DNA of 5,284 nucleotides, from positions 1 to 5,284 of the forward strand of contig CADBND010000002.1 in the NCBI GenBank assembly GCA_902795875.1, written 5' to 3'. This stretch comes from an uncultured Erysipelotrichaceae bacterium. Its GTDB lineage: Bacteria; Bacillota_I; Bacilli_A; Erysipelotrichales; Erysipelotrichaceae. The notes beneath the pieces were generated by a model. The model searched no databases. It was not told the origin of the DNA and saw nothing but the letters and a program-made list of their open reading frames with translations. This document shows positions 1 through 5,284 of the stretch, one piece after another; the first letter of the stretch is position 1, and each line of letters begins with the position of its first letter. Made by a program: the position numbers and the translations under genes.

Positions 1-412
1 AATTGTCGATACATCGTTCGATCTTGTCGAATACTTTCTGGTCGAGATTGATCGAGTCAGAAAAGTCCTTCAGGGAAAGATCGCCTTCCAGTCTGTCAAA
101 GATCTTTTTGATGCGTGCGCAATGATTGTGAAAGACCAGGACATTTCTGATTTCGATACCATCCAAAGCCATTCCTTTATCCGCTTTGATCAGCAGATCG
201 TTCACATTGAATACGCCGTCAAAAGAAACGTTGAGATCCTGTTTCAACAGTTTTATCGCTTCCCGTGTCAAAGATACATTCTTTCTGATCTGCAACGGAT
301 TGAACGGGACTTCCTCATTCAATATAAAAGACTTCGCTTCTTCGATCGAAGCGAACTGAGATATCTGTCTTTTGATCTGATCGAGATCAAGATTTGCGTA
401 ATCGTATTTCAT
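1..412 (-). CDS. mutS2: MutS2 family protein, N-terminal 137 residues (cut by window edge)
   Basis: The reading frame opens at the ATG at 412-410 and stays open to the left edge, giving 137 residues of a family usually near 780. What is visible is the N-terminal MutS core (lever/clamp) region. It starts MKYDYANLDLDQIKRQISQF and has the MutS2-typical stretch around residues 70-100 (NVNDLLIKADKGMALDGIEI), which parallels the family's 'lLkrAekGgvLs.eEl' segment. The ATPase, coiled-coil and Smr nuclease domains would lie outside the window. MutS2 proteins suppress homologous recombination in some bacteria and, in Bacillus subtilis, act on collided ribosomes; which role applies here cannot be seen. 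The gene overlaps cvpA by four bases (ATGA) and has no evident Shine-Dalgarno of its own, so translation is probably coupled to cvpA. The family call rests on N-terminal similarity plus the cvpA context; the diagnostic Walker motifs are not visible. Confidence 0.85.
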   Translation of the reverse strand, partial: MKYDYANLDLDQIKRQISQFASIEEAKSFILNEEVPFNPLQIRKNVSLTREAIKLLKQDLNVSFDGVFNVNDLLIKADKGMALDGIEIRNVLVFHNHCARIKKIFDRLEGDLSLKDFSDSINLDQKVFDKIERCIDN

Positions 413-1041
413 TGTTTATTGAAAGATAAAAGCCATTCTTTGAATTCCTGTCTGTACTCATCGACATCCATTCCGTCGATCCCGTCTTTCAGTGAAGAAT
501 CGGAATAAAGATCGACGATATAGGAAAGAGCTTCATCAGAGCAGGTATCGATATATTTTAAAAAGGTCTTTTCTTTTACTGCCTTTCCGTTTGAAACGAC
601 CGGAAGAGATAAAAGAAGAGAAAGCACAAGAACGATGATCGTTCCATTAAAAACACCGAAGATCCCGCCAAGAAGCTGATTGAAACCGCCAATAACGGGG
701 ATCTTATTCAAAGATTTCACCAGTAGAGAAAGCAAAGAATAGACCAGTTTAAGGATCAGAAAGATGATCAGAAAGTATGCGATCGAATTCAGCAATCCGT
801 TGATGTCATAGATCTTGGAAAGGATCTCGTATTTGTCATCGACTTTTCCCAGATCAAAAAGCGGAAACAAAGATGCGAAAACAGGAGCTGAGAACCAGGA
901 TACCAATAGCGATGCCAGGGTGTAAAGGATAGTCAGGAGTTCAAAAAGAAAGCCCCTCTTGTATCCGAGATAGATCATCAGCAGATAGATCGCTACGATC
1001 GCTATATTTATATACGGAAATACGTTTTCGGGAATTGCCAT
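409..1041 (-). CDS. cvpA: CvpA family membrane protein
   Basis: This 210-residue integral membrane protein has about four hydrophobic segments, near residues 8-26, 33-50, 83-105 and 125-148, followed by a soluble, acidic C-terminal tail. Family marks are the GYKRGF turn at 26-31 between the first two helices (CvpA proteins usually have a G-basic-G-F turn here) and the NKIPVIGGFNQLLGGIFG segment at 112-129 before the last helix. CvpA is named for colicin V production in Escherichia coli. Its biochemical role is not settled, so only an inner-membrane location is inferred. The ATG at 1041 is chosen because the first helix needs the residues after it and no better start exists. No Shine-Dalgarno precedes it, but a TAAAAT hexamer sits 6 bp upstream, so the message may be leaderless. 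The stop codon overlaps the mutS2 start as ATGA. The conserved Bacillus cluster has zapA before and polX after cvpA; neither is here. Confidence 0.88.
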   Translation of the reverse strand: MAIPENVFPYINIAIVAIYLLMIYLGYKRGFLFELLTILYTLASLLVSWFSAPVFASLFPLFDLGKVDDKYEILSKIYDINGLLNSIAYFLIIFLILKLVYSLLSLLVKSLNKIPVIGGFNQLLGGIFGVFNGTIIVLVLSLLLSLPVVSNGKAVKEKTFLKYIDTCSDEALSYIVDLYSDSSLKDGIDGMDVDEYRQEFKEWLLSFNKQ

Positions 1042-1076
1042 ATTTAAATTTTAACGCAATTGAAAATAATATGAAA
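1042..1076 (-). promoter_or_regulatory. Putative leaderless promoter of cvpA-mutS2
   Basis: Read on the minus strand, a -10-like TAAAAT occupies 1053-1048 and is followed by exactly six bases (TTAAAT) and the cvpA ATG at 1041. Standard -10 to +1 spacing would put the transcription start on the A of the ATG. The -35 candidate at 17-bp spacing, TTTCAT at 1076-1071, is weak. There is no GGAGG-like sequence between the promoter and the start. The region overlaps the opposite-facing rnhC promoter. The -10 is clear; the start position is inferred. Confidence 0.5.
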
Positions 1077-1097
1077 CTTTTGTTTTATACTATTTGT
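1060..1097 (+). promoter_or_regulatory. Putative leaderless promoter of rnhC
   Basis: A good -10, TATACT, lies at 1086-1091, followed by six bases (ATTTGT) and the ATG at 1098. The predicted transcription start therefore falls on the initiation codon or within a few bases of it. A TTGAAA at 1060-1065 could be the -35, but the gap to TATACT is 20 bp, longer than usual. Paired with the poorer TTTTAT at 1083-1088, the gap is 17 bp and the leader would still be only a few bases. No Shine-Dalgarno is present upstream of the ATG. Confidence 0.5.
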
Positions 1098-1946
1098 ATG
1101 AGCAATTTTTCTATTAAACTTGATGAAAAAAAGATCGCTGTATTAAAGGAAACTTTCCGCGACTACATCAAAGAAAACAAAAATGAATACGTCGACACCT
1201 TCATTCAGAAAGATGATCTGACGATAACGATATACAAGAGCGGCAAAGTCGTCTTTCAAGGCAACGATGCCTTCTTTTACGCTTCCGCATATCTGGATAA
1301 TAAAAAGAACCCTCAGGCCGGATCAGATGAAGTCGGGACCGGTGATGTCTTCGGACCGGTCGTCGTCTGTGCTGCGATCGTAGAAGAAAAAGACTTTCCT
1401 TATATCGAAGAGAAACATATCACCGATTCCAAACAGCTGAAAGACGATTATATACGAAAGATCGGACCGGAACTCAGAGAAAGGTTCAAACATTCCCTAC
1501 TGATACTCGACAACAGGACCTACAATCGCGTACACGAGAAAGACAACCTCAATTCGATCAAAGCCAAGATGCACAACAAGGCTTACCTGAATATGATCGA
1601 TAAGGGATACAAGATCCCGAAAGCAGCCTATGTCGACCAGTTCTGCTTAGAAAATGATTATTATCGCTATCTTGCCGATGAAGACAGAGTCTATCACGAC
1701 CTGATCTTTGAAACAAAAGCGGAAGAGAAATATCCGGCCGTTGCAGTAGCCTCGATGATCTCACGTTATGCTTTTCTGGAATACATGGATAAAATGGACA
1801 AGAAATACGGCATCCTGTTTCAAAGAGGATCTTCCAATACCGAAGAGATTGACAGGAATATCCGCTACATCATCGATCATTTCGGAAAAGAGGAACTCTA
1901 TAATGTTGCCAAGATGCATTTCAGGAATTTCGATAAATACCGTTGA
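1098..1946 (+). CDS. rnhC: Ribonuclease HIII
   Basis: RNase HIII cleaves the RNA strand of RNA:DNA hybrids in the cytoplasm (R-loops, Okazaki primers). Using the ATG at 1098 the protein has 282 residues, close to the family norm of about 300. Residues 1-70 form the TBP-like substrate-binding domain, ending in the typical IYKSGKVVFQG at 45-55. The catalytic domain follows, with the signature GSDEVGTGDVFGP at 75-87, whose D77 and E78 are metal ligands. DSKQL lies at 110-114, and D180 in YVDQF is the expected third acidic ligand. FETKAE at 204-209 leads into AVAVASMISRYAFL, and the C-terminal LYNVAKMHFRNF is typical of RnhC. The TBP-like domain and GTGDxFGP motif separate it from RNase HII. In-frame ATGs at 1035 and 1071 would add 21 or 9 residues with no family match, and the first would overlap cvpA; neither has a ribosome site. 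It is divergent from cvpA and 34 bp upstream of proS with no terminator between, so some readthrough into proS is possible. Confidence 0.93.
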   Translation: MSNFSIKLDEKKIAVLKETFRDYIKENKNEYVDTFIQKDDLTITIYKSGKVVFQGNDAFFYASAYLDNKKNPQAGSDEVGTGDVFGPVVVCAAIVEEKDFPYIEEKHITDSKQLKDDYIRKIGPELRERFKHSLLILDNRTYNRVHEKDNLNSIKAKMHNKAYLNMIDKGYKIPKAAYVDQFCLENDYYRYLADEDRVYHDLIFETKAEEKYPAVAVASMISRYAFLEYMDKMDKKYGILFQRGSSNTEEIDRNIRYIIDHFGKEELYNVAKMHFRNFDKYR

Positions 1947-1962
1947 TGTTATAATGTACTAG
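1928..1962 (+). promoter_or_regulatory. Extended -10 promoter of proS
   Basis: A perfect TATAAT at 1950-1955 is preceded by TG at 1947-1948 and one further base, giving the extended -10 form TGnTATAAT. The TG begins directly after the rnhC stop codon at 1944-1946. A weak -35 (TTTCGA, 1928-1933, 16-bp spacing) lies inside rnhC, which fits an extended -10 promoter that depends less on the -35. Transcription should start near 1962, leaving a leader of about 20 bases that holds little more than the ribosome site. That is too short for a T-box or other riboswitch. Confidence 0.75.
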
Positions 1963-1967
1963 TTCAC

Positions 1968-1973
1968 AAGGAG
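1968..1973 (+). promoter_or_regulatory. Ribosome binding site of proS
   Basis: AAGGAG lies seven bases before the ATG at 1981, a consensus Shine-Dalgarno at good spacing that fixes the proS start. It contrasts with rnhC, cvpA and mutS2, none of which has a recognisable site. Confidence 0.9.
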
Positions 1974-1980
1974 ATAAAAC

Positions 1981-3663
1981 ATGAAACTGAAAGATTCATT
2001 CTTCTTCACTTTAAGGGAAGATTCAAGGGACGAAGATTCACCTAGCGGCAATCTGCTGGTAAAAGCCGGTTATATCAAAAAGACTTCAGCCGGAGTTTAC
2101 ATCATGTTGCCACTGGGCTTGCGTGTCCAGAACAAGATCGAATCGATCATCCGTAAACATATGAATGAAACAGGTGCTCAGGAATTGAAGATGCCTGCCC
2201 TGATCGCTGCCGAATACTACGAAGAATCCGGAAGGATGAAGGGTTTTGGTCCTTCCATTTTCAAACTGAAAGATCGTTCCAATAAAGATATGGTGCTTGG
2301 TCCGACACACGAAGAACTTTTTGCGTTTGCTGCAAAGTCCATGATCAAGTCCTATAAAAACATGCCCTTCAATCTCTATCAGTTCCAGACCAAATTCCGT
2401 GATGAACCGCGTGCCAGATTCGGACTTGTGCGAGTCAAGGAATTCGTCATGAAAGACGCTTATTCCTTCGATGCGGATGAAAAAGGACTTGATGTCTCCT
2501 ATCAGAAGATGTTTGAAGCCTACAAACGTTCCTTCGATGAAATGGGTATCAATTATCGCATCGTCAAAGCCGATACCGGTGTCATGGGCGGACTTCTTTC
2601 TGAAGAATTCCAGGCCATTGCCCCGCTTGGTGAAGACACAGTCGTGTATTGTGACAGTTGCGATTATTCTTCCAATCTGGAAGTCGGAAAAGTCGTAAGA
2701 CCTCAGAATGAAGAGAACGTCGAACATCTTCCGATGCAGGAGGTTGAAACACCGCATTGCGAATCGATCGAAAAGGTCGCGGAATTCCTTCAGATCCCGA
2801 TGAGATCGACTGTAAAGGCCCTGCTTATGAACGTGGATGGAGAACTTGTGATCTTCTTTATCAACGGAGAAAGAGAGCTGAACGAGTCAAAAGTACTTAA
2901 GTTGCTCAATGCCACTGAGATCGGTTTTGCGGATGATGACCTTATCGCGACTTCCAATGCCGTACCGGGCTACTGCGGTCCGATCGGCTTAAACTGCAAA
3001 GTTGTAATTGATGAAGAGATCCTGCATATGGCTAATTTCTGCTGCGGTGCAAACAAAAAAGGATATCACTTTATCAATGCTAATGTCGAAGATATCTCCT
3101 ATGACATAGTCGGAGATATCGTAAACGCAAAACCCGGCGATCTGTGTCCAAACTGCGGAAGGCCCCTTCTGTTCACCAAAGGTATCGAAGTCGGAAATAC
3201 ATTCAAACTCGGAACCAAATATTCCAAAGCCATGGGCTTGCAATATGCCGATGTCGACAACAAACTGCAGGATGTCTGGATGGGTTCCTACGGTATCGGA
3301 CTTGGCAGAACGATGGCCGCCATCGTCGAACAGTCTCATGACGATAAAGGCATCATCTGGCCGGATAATATCGCTCCTTACCGTTTCATCATCCTGATCA
3401 TGTCCACAAAGGATCAGACACAGTGTGATGTCGGAAACGCTTTATATGAAAAACTTACGAGCGAAGGTTATGAATGTATCCTGGATGATCGTGATGAAAG
3501 ACCGGGCGTCAAATTCAATGATGCTGAACTGATCGGTATCCCCTATCGGATCACGATCGGAAGAAAGGCTTCTGAAGGGATCGTAGAACTTAAGAAACGT
3601 ACCGAAGACGAAGTAAAAGAGCTCACACTTGACGAGCTCTACGCATTACTCAAAACATTATAA
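1981..3663 (+). CDS. proS: Prolyl-tRNA synthetase (bacterial type with editing domain)
   Basis: This cytoplasmic class II synthetase attaches proline to tRNA-Pro; its 560 residues match the usual 560-575 of the bacterial form. The start is fixed by AAGGAG seven bases upstream. Motif 1 ends at the conserved proline in KMPAL (P72), and the GPTHEE proline/ATP loop is at 107-112. Motif 2 is FRDEPRARFG at 139-148, followed by EFVMKDAYSF at 154-163. Motif 3 is GSYGIGLGR at 435-443, with R443 contacting ATP. Between motifs 2 and 3 sits the inserted YbaK-like editing domain (roughly 230-390), which hydrolyses Ala-tRNA-Pro. Its lysine K279, the GYCGP loop at 330-334 and H363 in GANKKGYH are present, so editing looks intact. 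Two CxxC pairs (C224/C227 and C389/C392) flank the insertion, as in many relatives. The anticodon-binding domain occupies about 466-560. The gene has its own promoter, runs convergent to thrS and shares a terminator with it. Confidence 0.97.
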   Translation: MKLKDSFFFTLREDSRDEDSPSGNLLVKAGYIKKTSAGVYIMLPLGLRVQNKIESIIRKHMNETGAQELKMPALIAAEYYEESGRMKGFGPSIFKLKDRSNKDMVLGPTHEELFAFAAKSMIKSYKNMPFNLYQFQTKFRDEPRARFGLVRVKEFVMKDAYSFDADEKGLDVSYQKMFEAYKRSFDEMGINYRIVKADTGVMGGLLSEEFQAIAPLGEDTVVYCDSCDYSSNLEVGKVVRPQNEENVEHLPMQEVETPHCESIEKVAEFLQIPMRSTVKALLMNVDGELVIFFINGERELNESKVLKLLNATEIGFADDDLIATSNAVPGYCGPIGLNCKVVIDEEILHMANFCCGANKKGYHFINANVEDISYDIVGDIVNAKPGDLCPNCGRPLLFTKGIEVGNTFKLGTKYSKAMGLQYADVDNKLQDVWMGSYGIGLGRTMAAIVEQSHDDKGIIWPDNIAPYRFIILIMSTKDQTQCDVGNALYEKLTSEGYECILDDRDERPGVKFNDAELIGIPYRITIGRKASEGIVELKKRTEDEVKELTLDELYALLKTL

Positions 3664-3689
3664 AAGATCAGCGGCTGCTGATCTTTTTT
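3662..3689. terminator. Shared bidirectional intrinsic terminator between proS and thrS
   Basis: An 11-bp perfect stem pairs AAAAGATCAGC (3662-3672) with GCTGATCTTTT (3677-3687) around the tetraloop GGCT (3673-3676). On the plus strand it is followed by an unbroken run of six T (3684-3689, partly in the stem), a strong terminator for proS. On the minus strand the stem is followed by ATAATGTTTT, so the T-tract for thrS is weaker but usable. The left arm includes the last two bases of the proS TAA (3661-3663), and the thrS stop codon (3690-3688) lies in the plus-strand T-run. Only 24 bp separate the two stop codons. Confidence 0.9.
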
Positions 3690-5284
3690 ATTCTCTGTTG
3701 GCAATCTGATCGCAGATCTTTTTGGCGAATTCTTCCACCTTCATCGATTCAGATCCTTCAACGCCATAACGGCGGATATTGACCGTACCGTTTTCGACTT
3801 CATTATCACCGACAACGATCTGATAAGGGATCTTATTCATCTGCGCTTCTCTGATCTTATAACCCAGTTTTTCGTTCCTTCCATCAACATGGACACGGAC
3901 TCCGGCTTCTTTGAGTTTTTCACAGACTTCATAAGCATAATCAGCCTGTTTTTCAAAATGTACAGGAATCACGACAGCCTGTTTTGGAGAAAGCCATACC
4001 GGGAAAGCACCTTTCGTTTCTTCGATCAGATAAGCCGTAAAGCGGTCGAAGGTACCGAAAATAGCTCTGTGTAAGACGACAGGTGTCTTCTTTTCGCCAT
4101 CTGAATCGACATAAGTAAGTTCGAATCTTCTTGGAAGAAGGAAATCCAGCTGGCAAGTCGAAAGCGTGATCTCCGGACCGATAGCCGGTTTAACTTCAAC
4201 ATCGAGTTTCGGTCCATAGAATGCTGCTTCACCGACTGCTTCGAAATACTTGACACCAAGGGAATTCAATACTTCACGAAGTTTCGCTTCGGCTTCGTTC
4301 CACATATCGTCATCGTCAAAGTACTTTTCTTTGTCTTCCGGATCTCTCAAAGACAATCTGAATTTATAGTTTTTGATACCAAAATCGCGGTATACATCCA
4401 GGATCAGCGTAACGACCTTCTTGAATTCTTCAGCGATCTGATCGGGACGTACGAACAAATGGGCGTCGTTCTGGCACATGCATCTGACTCGTTCAAGTCC
4501 TTTGACCGCGCCGCTTGCCTCATAGCGGAAATCCGTCGCAAATTCACCGATCCTGACCGGAAGATCACGGTAGGAATGAAGTTTGTTTTTGTATATCAGC
4601 ATATGATGCGGACAGTTCATCGGTCTTAATACGAATTCCTCATTGTCCACTTTCATCATCGGGAACATATTGTCTTTATAATGATCCCAGTGGCCGGAAG
4701 TCTTATACAGATCGACGGTACCGACACATGGTGTATAGACATGTTCGTATCCGAGTTTCTGTTCCTTTTCATAGATGTAGTTTTCCAGCTGTTTGCGGAT
4801 GATCGCACCATTTGGAAGCCACATAGGCATTCCGGCACCGACCAGGACATGATTCATGAACAGTTCCTGTTCCTTGCCGATCTTTCTGTGGTCTCTCTGC
4901 TTGGCTTCTTCAATCTCCTGCAGACAGGCATCCAATTCTTCCTGTGAATAGAATGCGACACCATAGATCCTTTGCAGCATCTTGTTTTTTGCATCGTTTT
5001 TCCAATAAGCACCGGAATATTTCAGGAGTTTAAAATACTTGATCTCCTTGACTGATTCAACATGCGGGCCACGACAAAGATCAGTAAAATCTCCTTGCGT
5101 ATAACAGCTTATCACTGTCGAATCATCCATATTGTTGATGAGATCGATCTTGTATTCGTCGTTTTTGAACATTTCCAGTGCCTCTTCCCTGCTGAGTTCT
5201 CTCCGAACGATCCTCTTTCCGTCTTTGGCGATCTTCTTCATCTCTTTTTCGATGCGCGGGATATCTTCATCCTTGATCACGTCA
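3688..5284 (-). CDS. thrS: Threonyl-tRNA synthetase, C-terminal 531 residues (cut by window edge)
   Basis: This cytoplasmic class II synthetase charges tRNA-Thr. The frame is open through the right edge: a GTG at 5280-5278 is preceded by an in-frame Asp codon and the protein homology continues upstream, so it is internal. About 110 residues (the TGS domain and the first part of the editing domain, including its HxxxH) are missing from a family length near 640. Numbering from the GTG, DLCRGPHV at 67-74 supplies the editing residues C69 and H73. Catalytic core: MNCPHH at 221-226 with zinc ligand C223; motif 2 FRYEASG at 251-257 with R252; NDAHLF with zinc ligand H274; and motif 3 VVLHRAIFGTFDR at 401-413, with zinc ligand H404 and R413. 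The anticodon-binding domain covers about 430-530. The gene is convergent with proS and ends in the shared terminator. Its promoter and any T-box leader, common for thrS in Bacillota, would lie outside the window. Confidence 0.97.
   Translation of the reverse strand, partial: DVIKDEDIPRIEKEMKKIAKDGKRIVRRELSREEALEMFKNDEYKIDLINNMDDSTVISCYTQGDFTDLCRGPHVESVKEIKYFKLLKYSGAYWKNDAKNKMLQRIYGVAFYSQEELDACLQEIEEAKQRDHRKIGKEQELFMNHVLVGAGMPMWLPNGAIIRKQLENYIYEKEQKLGYEHVYTPCVGTVDLYKTSGHWDHYKDNMFPMMKVDNEEFVLRPMNCPHHMLIYKNKLHSYRDLPVRIGEFATDFRYEASGAVKGLERVRCMCQNDAHLFVRPDQIAEEFKKVVTLILDVYRDFGIKNYKFRLSLRDPEDKEKYFDDDDMWNEAEAKLREVLNSLGVKYFEAVGEAAFYGPKLDVEVKPAIGPEITLSTCQLDFLLPRRFELTYVDSDGEKKTPVVLHRAIFGTFDRFTAYLIEETKGAFPVWLSPKQAVVIPVHFEKQADYAYEVCEKLKEAGVRVHVDGRNEKLGYKIREAQMNKIPYQIVVGDNEVENGTVNIRRYGVEGSESMKVEEFAKKICDQIANRE

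Noticed and set aside
333..355. Inverted repeat with 8-bp arms (TTCGCTTC and GAAGCGAA)
   Set aside because: It is within mutS2 coding sequence (codons for the ASIEEAK region), has no T-tract, and is explained by repeated Ser/Glu/Ala codons. A role in mutS2 translation cannot be excluded but nothing supports it.
122..508. Plus-strand open frame of 128 codons across the mutS2/cvpA junction
   Set aside because: It is antisense to two well-supported coding regions, has no Shine-Dalgarno or promoter, and its composition looks like a reverse-complement translation.
1947..1980. Possible terminator after rnhC
   Set aside because: The 34-bp gap has no stem-loop with a T-tract; it is taken up by the proS promoter and ribosome site.
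2086..2757. Long open frame (223 codons) on the minus strand opposite proS
   Set aside because: It lies wholly inside proS, which has all its family motifs. The translation has no recognisable domain and no ribosome site; it is a shadow of the codon bias.
3615..3640. Two GAGCTC hexamers in the proS 3' end
   Set aside because: Each is a short palindrome made by Glu-Leu codons (KELTLDELY). The spacing and context give no sign of a regulatory site.
5278..5280. GTG as a possible thrS start codon
   Set aside because: The upstream codon is in frame and open, the residues fit the interior of the ThrRS editing domain, and starting here would remove about 110 residues including half the editing site.

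Overview
The window looks like an ordinary, densely coded stretch of a low-to-moderate GC (about 43% by eye) Gram-positive chromosome, Bacillota in the broad sense. The reasons are an RNase HIII-type gene beside cvpA and mutS2, a consensus AAGGAG ribosome site and sigma-A-like TATAAT promoter before proS, and ProRS and ThrRS of bacterial type. A class such as Erysipelotrichia is possible, but that is a guess and not shown by the sequence. No mobile element, CRISPR array, tRNA, rRNA or accessory island was seen.

Layout: (1) 1-1041, minus strand, a cvpA-mutS2 unit. cvpA (membrane protein) overlaps mutS2 by an ATGA junction, and mutS2 runs off the left edge after 137 codons. (2) 1042-1097, a 56-bp divergent promoter region. 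Each flanking gene has a -10-like hexamer exactly 6 bp before its ATG and no Shine-Dalgarno, which suggests that both messages are leaderless. (3) 1098-1946, plus strand, rnhC (RNase HIII). (4) 1981-3663, plus strand, proS, with its own extended -10 promoter abutting the rnhC stop codon and a strong ribosome binding site. (5) 3662-3689, a shared hairpin terminator between convergent proS and thrS, into which both stop codons are folded. (6) 3688-5284, minus strand, thrS lacking its N-terminus, which lies beyond the right edge.

How the genes fit together: rnhC and mutS2 belong to nucleic-acid maintenance (RNA:DNA hybrid removal; recombination control or collided-ribosome rescue), and their grouping with cvpA is a known Bacillota neighbourhood, here rearranged. 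proS and thrS charge tRNA-Pro and tRNA-Thr. I found no undescribed multi-gene system. The most interesting signals are at small scale: the mirrored leaderless promoters, a strong context-dependent codon choice that creates GATC at nearly every Lys-Ile and Glu-Ile junction, and the very compact shared terminator.
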